From contig NC_091372.1 of the NCBI RefSeq assembly GCF_038502225.1, positions 3,311,617-3,375,616 of the forward strand: a stretch of 64,000 nt of DNA. The letters are read 5' to 3'. The notes beneath the pieces are model-generated. The model made no database searches. It was not told the origin of the DNA and saw only the letters and a list, made by a program, of their open reading frames with translations. The DNA comes from Cherax quadricarinatus. Taxonomy: Eukaryota > Arthropoda > Malacostraca > Decapoda > Parastacidae. The position numbers and the translations under genes were made by a program. Shown here piece by piece: positions 45,485-58,909 of this stretch. Every line of letters begins with the position of its first letter. Within the stretch, counting starts at the first letter, position 1.

Positions 45485-45840
45485 AGGCTGATTGGGTTAT
45501 GTATTTTTAAGATATAAGGAAAATGTTTGGAGAAAAACAAACCTATCACTTAAGATATCCCTCCCAGCGATAGACCTGATATATTTTAATTAATGCAGCC
45601 GGAAACAATATTAATAATAATCTGGAAGGTCCGCAGCTGTTGACCTTCCAGCTGGAATTATTCCCATTAATGAACCTGCCTAGACTCTCTGTTCCTGCAA
45701 CATTGCAAGCTCCTGATAACGTGATGATTGCAACACAAAGGGCCTAGAGTTATCATTTAGCTCCCTCTGTGGAGAACAAGTGTAGAATGAACGGCAGTGC
45801 AAGTGCGTAAGTTTAACGTGCCATCTTACGTGCAGTCTGA
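45485..45840. other. Unassigned sequence
   Basis: About 350 bases, AT-rich, between a LINE end and the next LINE's coding part. It may include untranslated sequence of the following element, but nothing shows this directly. Confidence 0.4.
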
Positions 45841-47028
45841 ACAAGTTTGCTTTGAACAATTTTGCAGACTACTGGAGTGGAAGCACGGTCAGTGACCTCC
45901 ACTCCAGAACAAAGACAGCAAACAAAGCGCCCCTTCGTACCATTAATACCACAACATTTGTATTTAGAAATATGCAGGTTGTGAAACCATCAACAAACAA
46001 AATACTTTTCATCAGTGAACTAATCACAGAGTCAGACACAGTGTTTGTGGCTTTCACAGAGACCCACGAAATATGGATCCCAGAGTACAACTTATTCAGA
46101 TGCGACAGAGTAAACAAACAACAAGGGGGGGATGGGGGGGGGGGTTGTCCTGTATGTCACAGAGTCGCTCATTTGCTCAGAATTACTAAACACCACAAGT
46201 GATGTAGTTGAAGTTTTGGCAGTAAAGATTGAATAACAAAACCTTGTCATTATGGTTGTACACAAGCCACCATGTACAACTTTTCAACATTTGAAGGAAC
46301 AGTTTATGAAAATTGACTACTGTCTGGATAATCTTCCAACACCAGCCCTAACATCTTGCTGCTGGATGACTTCAACTTAAGACTTAAAGTGGAGGAATGT
46401 AGCAAATGATGTTATAGCAGAGATCACCCCAGGAGGCAGCTCAGGTGAAAATTCACACACATGAGTTATTAAATCTCTCCAGGAACAAACTAATCTTAAA
46501 CCAACAAAAAGTGGAGCCAACAAGAGTGTAAAATACACTGGACCTTATCTTCACTAATAACGATAATTTGGTACGAAATGTAACAGTATCAACAAAATAC
46601 ACTTAGATAATAACATCATACTCAGGGCTTCTGACCAGTAAAATGAGATCACTTATGAAGGTACCTTCACAAAATACAACTTCAGTAACAGAAACTTACA
46701 GTGGGATCAAATTAACAATGTACTAAATGAAACAAACTGGGAAGACGTCCTAAACAACAGGGATCCGAACCTTTGCCTTGAAAGAATTAACTTTGTGGCA
46801 CTTGAGGTATGCTCAAGGCACATTCCCCCTAAGAAAAAAAAGAGAAGATGTGCATTAGAAAGAGAGAGATTCTTCCTCTACAGGTGACGGCAAAGAATCA
46901 CAATTGCTGAAAGGGGCCAGTATATTTGAAATACGGGAGACACGCCAGATAAATAGAAAATATCGAATATAAGCTTAAGGAATCATACAGGAGCCAGGAA
47001 ACACAGGGAGAACTTAAAGCCATAAATG

Positions 47029-47029
<1 letters not shown>

Positions 47030-47112
<83 letters not shown>
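47030..47112. repeat. (AT)n microsatellite inside the LINE
   Basis: About 41 uninterrupted AT dinucleotides within the linker region of the decayed LINE. Confidence 0.98.
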
Positions 47113-47114
<2 letters not shown>

Positions 47115-47507
47115 CCTTGCGCCAAATCTAGTTCAAAAATCACATCGAATATCGGATCTTTGCTTCAACGAGATGGGACTTACACAGATGACAGCAAAGA
47201 AATGAGTGAGATACAGAAGTCTCAATACGACTCAACGTTTAGTGAGATGTTAACCAGATTCAGAGTCGACAATCTGAATTATATTTTATGACTGAGATTC
47301 AGAATTTGGTTAATTCAAGAATTTCTGATATAATCGTAACACCACAGGACTTTGAAAGGGTTCCAAGAAGCAAGATCGCCACCTAGATACCCAGCAGTTA
47401 CACAACCCAGGGCAGCACGGGTTTAGAGCAGGTTGCACCTACCTCTCGCAACTACTGGACCACTATGACATGGTCTTGGATGCTCTCGAGGACAAAATGC
47501 AGATGTA

Positions 47508-47741
47508 GTGTACACAGATTTTGTGAAAGCCTTCGACAAGTGTGATCATGGTGTAATAGCGCACAAAATGCGTGCTAAAGGAATAACAGGAAAAGTTGGT
47601 AGATTGATCTATAACTTCCTAACAAATAGAACACAGAGTAATAGTAAACAGATAACAGAATATAGTGCCAGCTACAGTGAAAAGCTGTGTTCTACAAGGC
47701 ACAGTACTCGCCCCCATCCTGTTCCTCATCCTCATTTCTGA
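47508..47741 (+). pseudogene. Reverse transcriptase core of the third-family LINE
   Basis: Open stretch with 'TDFVKAFDKCDHGVIAHKM' (the first catalytic Asp, in the DFxKAFD motif) and 'KVGRLIYNFLTNRTQ'. The frame is lost before 'GTVLAPILFLILISDMD'. The FADD box at 47776-47790 is in another frame. Confidence 0.8.
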
Positions 47742-48152
47742 CATGGACAGAGATGTAAGTCACAGCACCGCGTCCTTCTTTGCTGATGATAACAGAATTT
47801 GCATGATAGTGTCGTCCATTTAGGACTGCAAGTCTCAAAGTGGACATTAACCAAGTCTTTAAATGGGCCGCAGAAAACAATATGAAGTTCAATGAAGACA
47901 AATTTAAATTACTCCGCTATGGAAAACTAAAGGAAATTAAAAATATATCAGAGTATAAAACAAATTCCAACTTCACAATAGGGAGTGATAATGTCAGAGT
48001 ATCTCACTTTCGAAGATCACAACAATGTATCTAACACATCTGCTAGGAAAATAGGATGGATAATGAGAACCTTCAAAACTAGTGATGCCAAGCCCATGAT
48101 GATTCTCTTCAAATTGCTTGTTCTCTCTAGGCTGGAATATTGATGTACACTA

Positions 48153-48641
48153 ATGGCCCCTTTCAAGGCTGGCGAAAATTACAGACCTGGAGAATATACA
48201 GAGAACTTTCACTGCATGTACAAGTACAATAAACACCTAAATTACTGGGAACGGTTGAAGTCCCTTGACCTGTACTCCTTCGAACGCAGGCGAGAAAGAT
48301 ACATAATAATATACACTTGGAAAATCCTAGAGAGACTAGTCCCAGATTTGCACGTGAAAATCACTCCCTATGAAAACAAAAGACTTGGCAGGAGGTGCAA
48401 CATTCCCCCAGTGCAAAGCAGGGGCGCCACGAGTACACTGAGAGACAACACAGTAAGTGTCAGGGGACCAAGATTGTTCAACTGCCTCCCAGCATACATA
48501 AGGGGGATTACCAATAGACCCCTGACTGTCTTCAAGCAGGCACTGGACAAGCACCTAAAGTCAGTACCTGACCAACCGGGCTGTGGTTCTTACGTCGGTT
48601 TATGTGCGGCAACAGTAACAGCCTGGTTGCTCAGACCCTGA
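48153..48641 (+). pseudogene. ORF2 C-terminus of the third-family LINE
   Basis: A 162-residue open stretch: 'YWERLKSLDLYSFERRRERY', 'VPDLHVKITPYENKRLGRRC', 'GPRLFNCLPAYIRGITNR' and 'FKQALDKHLKSVPDQPGCG'. The block is common at the end of non-LTR ORF2 proteins; its biochemical role is unclear. Confidence 0.8.
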
Positions 48642-48725
48642 TCCACCAAGACGCCTGGTCATAGACTGGTCCGTGGGGGCGTTGACCCCCGAAACCCCCT
48701 TCAGGTATACTCCAGGTGTACTCAG

Positions 48726-48863
48726 TGATTGGAAATAAGGAATCTAAAGTGAATGCCAGTACTCCTGCCAGAGTACAAAATGTTTACCAGGGTTCCAGGT
48801 TGACGTTCATGTGGCAAGGGTGTAGTTAATAAGTTTAAGTTAAAAAGAACCCTGGGGTCTCAC
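48726..48863. other. Spacer
   Basis: Non-repeated sequence between the LINE and a small GC-rich repeat; nothing recognised. Confidence 0.6.
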
Positions 48864-48908
48864 TCCGGGGTGTCACCCCGGAGTGTCACCCCGGGGTGTC
48901 ACCCCGGT
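48864..48908. repeat. GC-rich 13-bp palindromic repeat
   Basis: 'ccggggtgtcaccccgg' (8-bp arms, 1-base centre) followed by two further 13-bp 'tgtcaccccgg' units. It could form a strong hairpin. Confidence 0.85.
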
Positions 48909-48924
48909 ATGTGACACCTAACAA

Positions 48925-50432
48925 GTAGTGGTGACGAGAGGACGTGTGGGCGTGACGGTAAGGACGTGTGGGCGTGGAAGATAACAATGATTAGGGAAGG
49001 AATGTAATTGGGATTGAGCGTGGGCGTGGATAACAGGGACATGGGCGTGGAAGACAGGTGCGTGGGTTTGGAAGACAGGTGCGTGGGCTTGGAAGACAGG
49101 GGCATGGGCGTGGAAGACAGGTGCGTGGGCGTGGAAGACAGGGGCGTATGCGTGGAAGACATGCGTGGGCTTGGAAGATAAGGGCGTGGGCTTGGAAGAC
49201 AGGGGCGTAGGCATGGGACAGGGGCGTAGTCGTGGAAGACAGGGGCGTAGTCGTGGAAGACAGAGGCGTAGTCGTGGAAGACAGGGGCGTGGGCGTGGAA
49301 GACAGGGGCGTAGTCGTGGAAGACAGGGGTAGTCGTAGGCGAAGACGTGGAAGACAAAGGGTCGTGGAAGACAGTAGTCGTGGAAGACGTAGTCGTGGAA
49401 GACAGGGGCGTGGGCGTGGAAGACAAAGGCATAGTGGTGGAAGACAGGGGCGTGGGCGTGGAAGACAGGAGCGTAGTCGTGGAAGACAGGGGCGTAGGCG
49501 TGGAAGACAGGGGCGTAGTCGTGGAAGACAGAGGCGTAGTCGTGGAAGACAGAGGCGTGGGCGTGGAAGACAGGGGCGTAGTCGTGGAAGACAGGGGCGT
49601 AGTCGTGGAAGACAGGGGCGTAGTCGTGGAAGACAGAGGCGAAGTCGTGGAAGACAGGGGCGTGGGCGTGGAAGACAGGAGCGTAGTCGTGGAAGACAGG
49701 GGCGTAGGCGTGGAAGACAGGGGCGTAGTCGTGGAAGACAGGGGCGAAGGCGTGGAAGACAGGGGCGTAGTCGTGGAAGACAGGGGCGTAGTCGTGGAAG
49801 ACAGAGGCGTAGTCGTGGAAGACAGGGGCGTGGGCGTGGAAGACAGAGGCGTAGTCGTGGAAGAGAGGGGCGTAGGCGTGGAAGACAGGGGCGTAGTCGT
49901 GGAAGACAGGGGCGAAGGCGTGGAAGACAGGAGCGTAGTCGTGGAAGACAGGGGCGTAGGCGTGGAAGACAGGGGCGTAGTCGTGGAAGACAGAGGCGTA
50001 GTCGTGGAAGACAGGGGCGTAGTCGTGGAAGACAGGGGCGTAGTCGTGGAAGACAGGGGCGTAGGCGTGGAAGACAGGGGCGTAGTCGTGGAAGACAGAT
50101 GTGTGGGCTTGGAAGAGGGGCATGGGCGTGGAAGAGAGGGGCGTGGGCTTGGAAGACATGGACGTGGGATTCGAAGGCAGGGGCGTGGAAGATAAAGGCG
50201 TGGGCGTGGAAGACAAATGCGTGGGCGTGGAAGGCAGGTGCGTGGGCGTGGAAGACGGGCGTGGGCGTGGAAGACAGGCATGGGCGTGGATGACAGGTGC
50301 GTGGGCGTGGAAGACAGGGGCATTAGCGTGGACGACAGGTGCGTGGGTGTAGCAGACAGGGGCGTGGGCGTGGATGACAGGTGCGTGGGTGTGGAAGGCA
50401 GGGGCGTGGGCGTGGAAGACAGGGGCGTGGGT
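48925..50432. repeat. Minisatellite, 21-bp unit, about 70 copies
   Basis: Array with core 'ggcgtagtcgtggaagacag'. Its edges (48.93-49.2 and 50.1-50.43 kb) carry 'ggcgtgggcgtgga' and more degenerate units, and the centre (49.2-50.1 kb) is more uniform. All frames are open over long stretches (RGRQGRS, VVEDRGV, PLSSTTT types). Confidence 0.96.
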
Positions 50433-50473
50433 CGTATATATTTGTAAGAAAGTAGCCTGGCTGAGGCAGGAGA

Positions 50474-53400
50474 AAACACTGGTTCACTCAGATATAAACA
50501 CTGGTTCACTCAGATATAAACACTGTGGTTCACTCAGATATAAACACTGCGGTTCACTCAGATATAAACACTGCGGTTCACTCAGATATAAACACTGCGG
50601 TTCACTCAGATATAAACACTGCGGTTCACTCAGATATAAACACTGTGGTTCACTCAGATATAAACACTGTGGTTCACTCAGATATAAACACTGTGGTTCA
50701 CTCAGATATAAACACTGTGGTTCACTCAGATATAAACACTGTGGTTCACTCAGATATAAACACTGTGGTTCACTCAGATATAAACACTGTGGTTCACTCA
50801 GATATAAACACTGTGGTTCACTCAGATATAAACACTGTGGTTCACTCAGATATAAACACTGTGGTTCACTCAGATATAAACACTGTGGTTCACTCAGATA
50901 TAAACACTGTGGTTCACTCAGATATAAACACTGTGGTTCACTCAGATATAAACACTGTGGTTCACTCAGATATAAACACTGTGGTTCACTCAGATATAAA
51001 CACTGTGGTTCACTCAGATATAAACACTGTGGTTCACTCAGATATAAACACTGTGGTTCACTCAGATATAAACACTGTGGTTCACTCAGATATAAACACT
51101 GTGGTTCACTCAGATATAAACACTGTGGTTCACTCAGATATAAACACTGTGGTTCACTCAGATATAAACACTGTGGTTCACTCAGATATAAACACTGTGG
51201 TTCACTCAGATATAAACACTGTGGTTCACTCAGATATAAACACTGGTTCACTCAGGTTCACTCAGATATAAACACTGGTTCACTCAGATATAAACACTGT
51301 GGTTCACTCAGATATAAACACTGTGGTTCACTCAGATATAAACACTGTGGTTCACTCAGATATAAACACTGTGGTTCACTCAGATATAAACACTGTGGTT
51401 CACTCAGATATAAACACTGGTTCACTCAGATATAAACACTGTGGTTCACTCAGATATAAACACTGGTTCACTCAGATATAAACATTGTGGTTCACTCTGA
51501 TATAAACACTGTGGTTCACTCAGATATAAACACTGTGGTTCACTCAGATATAAACACTGGTTCACTCAGATATAAACACTGGTTCACTCAGATATAAACA
51601 CTGTGGTTCACTCAGATATAAACACTGTGGTTCACTCAGATATAAACACTGTGGTTCACTCAGATATAAACACTGTGGTTCACTCAGATATAAACACTGG
51701 TTCACTCAGATATAAACACTGTGGTTCACTCAGATATAAACACTGGTTCACTCAGATATAAACACTGGTTCACTCAGATATAAACATTGTGGTTCACTCA
51801 GATATAAACACTGTGGTTCACTCAGATATAAACACTGGTTCACTCAGATATAAACACTGTGGTTCACTCAGATATAAACACTGTGGTTCACTCAGATATA
51901 AACACTGTGGTTCACTCAGATATAAACACTGGTTCACTCAGATATAAACACTGTGGTTCACTCACATATAAACACTGGTTCACTCAGATATAAACATTGT
52001 GGTTCACTCAGATATAAACATTGTGGTTCACTCAGATATAAACACTGTGGTTCACTCAGATATAAACACTGGTTCACTCAGATATAAACACTGTGGTTCA
52101 CTCAGATATAAACACTGGTTCACTCAGATATAAACACTGTGGTTCACTCAGATATAAACACTGGTTCACTCAGATATAAACACTGGTTCACTCAGATATA
52201 AACACTGGTTCACTCAAATATATACACTGGTTCACTCAGATATAAACACTGTGGTTCACTCAGATATAAACACTGTGGTTCACTCAGATATAAACACTGG
52301 TTCACTCAGATATAAACACTGTGGTTCACTCAGATATAAACACTGTGGTTCACTCAGATATAAACACTGGTTCACTCAGATATAAACACTGGTTCACTCA
52401 GATATAAACACTGGTTCACTCAGATATAAACACTGTGGTTCACTCAGATATAAACACTGTGGTTCACTCAGATATAAACACTGTGGTTCACTCAGATATA
52501 AACACTGCGGTTCACTCAGATATAAACACTGTGGTTCACTCAGATATAAACACTGTGGTTCACTCAGATATAAACACTGTGGTTCACTCAGATATAAACA
52601 CTGTGGTTCACTCAGATATAAACACTGGTTCACTCAGATATAAACACTGGTTCACTCAAATATAAACACTGGTTCACTCAAATATAAACACTGTGGTTCA
52701 CTCAGATATAAACACTGTGGTTCACTCAGATATAAACACTGGTTCACTCAGATATAAACACTGTGGTTCACTCAGATATAAACACTGGTTCACTCAGATA
52801 TAAACACTGGTTCACTCAGACATAAACACTGGTTCACTCTGATATAAACACTGTGGTTCACTCAGATATAAACACTGGTTCGCTCAGATATAAACACTGG
52901 TTCACTCAGATATAAACACTGTGGTTCACTCAGATATAAACACTGGTTCACTCAGATATAAACACTGTGGTTCACTCAGATATAAACACTGTGGTTCACT
53001 CACATATAAACACTGTGGTTCACTCAGATATAAACACTGTGGTTCACTCAGATATAAACAATGTGGTTCACTCAGATGTAAACACTGTGGTTCACTCAGA
53101 TATAAACAATGTGGTTCACTCAGATGTAAACACTGTGGTTCACTCAGATGTAAACACTGTGGTTCACTCAGATATAAACACTGTGGTTCACTCAGATATA
53201 AACAATGTGGTTCACTCAGATATAAACACTGTGGTTCACTCAAATATAAACACTGTGGTTCACTCAGATATGAACAATGTGGTTCACTCAGATGTAAACA
53301 CTGTGGTTCGCTCAGATATAAACACTGTGGTTCGCTCAGATATAAACACTGGTTCACTCAGATATAAACACTGGTTCACTCAGATATAAACACTGGTTCA

Positions 53401-56236
53401 CTCAGATATAAACACTGGTTCACTCAGATATAAACACTGTGGTTCACTCAGATATAAACACTGTGGTTCACTCAGATATAGACACTGTGGTTCACTCAGA
53501 TATAAACACTGGTTCACTAAGATATAAACACTGTGGTTCACTCAGATATAAACACTGTGGTTCACTCAGATATAAACACTGTGGTTCACTCAGATATAAA
53601 CGCTGGTTCACTCAGATATAAACACTGTGGTTCACTCAGATATAAACACTGTGGTTCACTCAGATATAAACACTGGTTCACTCAGATATAAACACTGTGG
53701 TTCACTCAGATATAAACACTGCGGTTCACTCACATATAAACACTGGTTCACTCAGATATAAACACTGTGGTTCACTCAGATATAAACACTGTGGTTCACT
53801 CAGATATAAACACTGTGGTTCACTCAGATATAAACACTGTGGTTCACTCAGATATAAACACTGTGGTTCACTCAGATATAAACACTGTGGTTCACTCAGA
53901 TATAAACACTGTGTTCACTCAGATATAAACACTGTGGTTCACTCAGATATAAACACTGTGGTTCACTCAGATAAACACTGTGGTTCAAGATATAAACACT
54001 GGTTCACTCAGATATAAACACTGTGGTTCACTCAGATATAAACATTGTGGTTCACTCAGATATAAACACTGTGGTTCACTCAGATGTAAACACTGTGGTT
54101 CACTCAGATATAAACACTGGTTCACTCAGATATAAACACTGTGGTTCACTCAGATGTAAACACTGTGGTTCACTCAGATATAAACACTGGTTCACTCAGA
54201 TATAAACACTGTGGTTCACTCAGATATAAACACTGTGGTTCACTCAGATATAAACACTGTGGTTCACTCAGATATAAACACTGTGGTTCACTCAGATATA
54301 AACACTGTGGTTCACTCAGATATAAACACTGGTTCACTCAGATATAAACACTGTGGTTCACTCAGATATAAACACTGGTTCACTCAGATATAAACACTGG
54401 TTCACTCAGATATAAACAGTGGTTCACTCAGATGTAAACACTGTGGTTCACTCAGATATAAACACTGTGGTTCACTCAGATATAAACACTGTGGTTCACT
54501 CAGATATAAACACTGTGGTTCACTCAGATATAAACACTCTGGTTCACTCAGATATAAACACTGGTTCACTCAGATGTAAACACTGTGGTTCACTCAGATA
54601 TAAACACTGGTTCACTCAGATATAAACACTGTGGTTCACTCAGATATAAACACTGGTTCACTCAGATATAAACACTGGTTCACTCAGATATAAACACTGT
54701 GGTTCACTCAGATATAAACACTGGTTCACTCAGATATAAACACTGGTTCACTCAGATATAAACACTGTGGTTCACTCAGATATAAACACTGTGGTTCACT
54801 AAGATATAAACAATGTGGTTCACTCAGATATAAACACTGTGGTTCACTCAGATATAAACACTGTGGTTCACTCAGATATAAACACTGTGGTTCACTCAGA
54901 TATAAATACTGTGGTTCACTCAGATATAAACACTGTGGTTCACTCAGATATAAACACTGTGGTTCACTCAGATATAAACACTGTGGTTCACTCAGATATG
55001 AACACTGTGGTTCACTAAGATATAAACACTGTGGTTCACTCAGATATAAACACTGTGGTTCACTCAGATATAAACATTGTGGTTCACTCAGATATAAACA
55101 CTGTGGTTCACTCAGATATAAACACTGTGGTTCACTCAGATATAAACACTGTGGTTCACTCAGATATAAACACTGTGGTTCACTCAGATATAAACACTGT
55201 GGTTCACTCAGATATAAACACTGTGGTTCACTCAGATATAAACACTGTGGTTCACTCAGATATAAACACTGTGGTTCACTCAGATATAAACACTGGTTCA
55301 CTCAGATATAAACACTGTGGTTCACTCAGATATAAACACTGTGGTTCACTCAGATATAAACACTGTGGTTCACTCAGATATAAACACTGTGGTTCACTCA
55401 GATATAAACACTGGTTCACTCAGATATAAACACTGTGGTTCACTCAGATATAAACACTGTGGTTCACTCAGATATAAACGCTGTGGTTCACTCAGATATA
55501 AACACTGTGGTTCACTCAGATATAAACACTGTGGTTCACTCAGATATAAACGCTGTGGTTCACTCAGATATAAACACTGTGGTTCACTCAGATATAAACA
55601 CTGTGGTTCACTCAGATATAAACATTGTGGTTCACTCAGATATAAACACTGTGGTTCACTCAGATATAAACACTGTGGTTCACTCAGATATAAACATTGT
55701 GGTTCACTCAGATATAAACACTGTGGTTCACTCAGATATAAACACTGGTTCACTCAGATATAAACACTGGTTCACTCAGATATAAACACTGTGGTTCACT
55801 CAGATATAAGCACTGTGGTTCACTCAGATATAAACACTGGTTCACTCAGATATAAACACTGGTTCACTCAGATATAAACACTGTGGTTCACTCTGATATA
55901 AACACTGTGGTTCACTCAGATATAAACACTGTGGTTCACTCAGATATAAACACTGTGGTTCACTCAGATATAAACACTGTGGTTCACTCAGATATAAACA
56001 CTGTGGTTCACTCAGATATAAACACTGTGGTTCACTCAGATATAAACACTGGTTCACTCAGATATAAACACTGTGGTTCACTCAGATATAAACACTGTGG
56101 TTCACTCAGATATAAACACTGTGGTTCACTCAGATATAAACACTGGTTCACTCAGATATAAACACTGTGGTTCACTCAGATATAAACACTGTGGTTCACT
56201 CAGATATAAACACTGTGGTTCACTCAGATATAAACA
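50474..56236. repeat. Minisatellite, 24/22-bp units, about 245 copies
   Basis: Array with core 'tggttcactcagatataaac'. Units of 24 bp ('cactgtgg') and 22 bp ('cactgg') mix. 50.64-51.24 kb is a run of about 25 identical 24-bp units, while the middle and right parts alternate between the two lengths. Each unit contains TATAAA. Frames such as VHSDINTV and QCLYLSEP come from the 24-bp period. Confidence 0.97.
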
Positions 56237-56271
56237 CCGAAATGAATTATTTATGTAGACATTAATTAGTT

Positions 56272-56272
56272 T

Positions 56273-56352
<80 letters not shown>

Positions 56353-56374
56353 ATGCACATACACACACACATAC

Positions 56375-56472
<98 letters not shown>

Positions 56473-56533
56473 ACACACATACACACACACATCACACATA
56501 TACACACATATACACACACATACACACAACACA

Positions 56534-56578
<45 letters not shown>

Positions 56579-56606
56579 ATACACACACATACACACATAT
56601 ACACAC

Positions 56607-56660
<54 letters not shown>
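56272..56660. repeat. (CA)n microsatellite, about 390 bp
   Basis: Long (CA)n with 'catac', 'cgca' and 'caaca' interruptions, ending exactly where the plus-strand LINE begins. Confidence 0.97.
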
Positions 56661-56663
<3 letters not shown>

Positions 56664-56833
56664 TCATAGCACCCACACACCCAGACATCATAGCAGTCAC
56701 AGAAACGAAACTCGCTTAGACAATAACAGATGCAATCTTCCCACCGGGATATCAGATCCTGAGGAAAGATAGAAGGAGGAGAGGGGGAGGAGGGGTTGCA
56801 CTGCTCATAAAAAACCGATGATTATTTGAGGAA

Positions 56834-57292
56834 ATGGAAGGCAAGGACATGATTGGAGAAAGGGACTACATAGTAGGTACAATTCAGTCTGGAGAACATA
56901 AAGTAGTTATTGGAGTGATGTATAATCCACCACAGAACTGCAGGAGGCCAAGAGAGGAATATGAAGAAAACAACAGAATGATGGTGGACACACTGGCTGA
57001 GGTGGCAAGAAGAGCTCACTCGAGCAGAGCAAAGTTACTGGTTATAGGTGATTTCAACCACAGGGAGATCGACTGGGAAAACCTGGAGCCTCATGGGGGT
57101 CCCGAAACAAGGAGAGCCAAGATGATGGATGTGGTACTTGAAAACCTCATGCATCAACATGTCAGGGACACTAACAGAGAGAGAGGGGAGGATGAGCCAG
57201 CAAGACTGGACCTTGTGTTCACCCTGAGCAGTTCAGACATTGAGGACATCACTTACGAGAGGCCCCTTGGAGCTTGCGATCACGTAGTTTAG
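56834..57292 (+). pseudogene. Endonuclease of the 56.7-59.7 kb LINE
   Basis: Contains 'IGVMYNPPQN', 'LLVIGDFNHREIDWENLEP' (catalytic Asp/Asn) and 'ERPLGACDHVV', where the usual SDH is CDH. The frame ends in a TAG where the sister copy has a sense codon and then reopens in the same frame. This family of apurinic-type nucleases nicks the target DNA. Confidence 0.88.
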
Positions 57293-57319
57293 AGTTTTCA
57301 TTATTTAGTAGAGTTACAA

Positions 57320-58500
57320 GTGGAGTGGGTAACAGGAATTGAATGGGAAATGCCAAACTATAAATGGGGGGACTACACAGGTATGAGGAACTTCCTGCAG
57401 GAGGTTCAGTGGGACAGAGAACTGGTAGGAAAATCAGTAAACGAGATGATGGAATATGTAACAACAAAGTACAAGGAGGCAGAGGAAAGGTTTGTTCTCA
57501 AGGGAAATAGAAATAATAGGAAGACCAAAGCGAGTCCTTGGTTTACCCGAAGGTGTAGGGAGGCAAAAACTAAGTGCACGAGGGAATGGAAAAAGTACAG
57601 GAGGCAAAGGACCCAGGAAAATAAGGAGATTAGTAGAAGAGCCAGAAACGAGTATGCGCAGATAAGGAGGGAGGCCCAGCGACAGTACGAAAACGACATA
57701 ACGTCGAAAGTCAAGTCTGATCCGAAACTGCTGTATAGCCACATTAGGAGGAAGACAACAGTCAAAGATCAGGTGATCAGGCTGAGGAAAGAAGGTGGGG
57801 AACTCACAAGAAACGATCAAGAGGTATGTGAGGAGTTCAACATGAGATTTAAGGAAGTATTTACAGTGGAGTCAGGAAGACGTCTGGGAGGACAGAACAG
57901 AGGGGCACACCAACAAGGAATATACCAACAAGTGTTGGATGACATACATACAAATGAGGAGGAGGTGAAGAAGCTGCTAAGGAACATCGATACCTCAAAG
58001 GCAATGGGACCGGACATCTCCCCGTGGGTCCTTAGTGAGGGAGTGGATATGTTGTGCGTGCCACTTACCACAATCTTCAACACATCCCTGGAAACTGGGC
58101 AACTACCTGAGGAATGGAAGACGGCAAATGTAGTTCCCATTTTTAAAAAATCAGACAGAAAATAGGTACTAAACTATAGACCTGTGTCACTGACGTGTAT
58201 AGTATGCAAAGTTATGGAGAAGATTATCAGGAGGAGAGTGGTGGAGCACCTGGAATGGAACAAGAGTATAAACGCCAACCAGCATGGATTCATGGAAGGC
58301 AAATTCTGTGTCACAAACTTTCTGGAGTTTTATGATAAAGTAACAGAAGTGCGACACGAGAGAGAGGGGTGGGTTGATTGCATCTTCTTGGACTGCAAGA
58401 AGGCCTTTGACACAATTCCTCACAAGAGATTAGTGCAGAAGCTAGAGGATCAGGCGCATATAACAGGAAGGGCACTGCAATGGATTAGAGAACACCTGAC
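57320..58500 (+). pseudogene. Linker and reverse transcriptase N-terminal half
   Basis: One frame with a single in-frame TAG at 58163-58165, just before 'NYRPVSLTCI'. It includes a basic linker ('NRNNRKTKASPWFTRRCRE'), 'GPDISPWVLSEGVDML', 'CKVMEKIIRRRVVEHLEW', and the catalytic 'DCIFLDCKKAFDTIPHKR'. It ends at 'WIREHL', where an insertion interrupts the domain. Confidence 0.88.
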
Positions 58501-58615
58501 CCCAATGGAAATAAGTCACTGTCTGACTTTTTTGGGTTATCCTAGGTTCTCTACACATATGCTGCTATGTATGATAATCTATGTAACTGTATTTGTGTAT
58601 ACCTGAATAAACTTA
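58501..58615 (+). mobile_element. 115-bp insertion with 5-bp target duplication
   Basis: The RT sequence 'REHLTGRQQR' is split after 'ctgac' (58496-58500) and resumes with a second 'ctgac' (58616-58620). The insert begins 'cccaatggaaataagtcact' and ends 'cctgaataaactta', with an AATAAA just before the end. It looks like the 3' part of a short retroposon, and I recall similar sequence with a (CTTA)n tail in decapod DNA. The insert plus duplication is 120 bp, so the host frame is kept in phase, although the insert itself contains stops. Confidence 0.75.
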
Positions 58616-58909
58616 CTGACAGGGAGGCAACAACGAGTCATGATACGTGATGAGGTATCACAGTGGGCACCTGTGACGAACGGGGTCCCACAGGGGTCGG
58701 TTCTAGGACCAGTGCTATTTTTGGTATATGTGAATGACATGATGGAAGGGTTAGACTCAGAAGTGTCCCTGTTCACAGATGATGTGAAGTTAATGAGGAG
58801 AATTAAATCAGATGAGGACCAGGCAGGACTTCAAAGAGACCTGGACAGACTGGACACCTGGTCCGGCAACTGGCTTCTCGAATTTAACCCCACCAAATGC
58901 AAGTCATGA
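58616..58909 (+). pseudogene. Reverse transcriptase C-terminal half
   Basis: Resumes the domain with 'GRQQRVMIRDEVSQWAPV', 'GVPQGSVLGPVLFLVYVND' and the catalytic box as 'LFTDDVKLMRRI' (usual FADD is FTDD). It then reads 'WLLEFNPTKCK' before a frameshift near 58.9 kb. Confidence 0.88.

Larger units (their letters stand above)
45841..48725 (+). mobile_element. Decayed LINE of the third family, endonuclease to C-terminus
   Basis: Plus-strand order: endonuclease remnant ('NKILFISELI', 'FVAFTETHEIWIPEYNLFRC', about 45.97-46.11 kb); linker ('QWDQINNVLNETNWEDVL', 'EVCSRHIPPKKKKRR', 46.7-46.85 kb); RT ('VYTDFVKAFDKCDHGVIAHK' at 47.5 kb, 'SFFADDNRI'-type box at 47776-47790); and C-terminus ('GPRLFNCLPAYIRGITNR' at 48.46 kb). 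Many frameshifts and stops mark it as old. An (AT)n tract interrupts it at 47.03-47.11 kb. The C-terminus matches the fragment at 7263-7556. The 3' end is near 'aggtatactccaggtg'. Confidence 0.82.

Noticed and set aside
49232..50509. Arg-rich (RGRQGRS) and Ser/Thr/Pro-rich frames
   Set aside because: Both strands are open because of the 21-bp repeat unit. They are repeat artefacts and not SR or mucin-like proteins.
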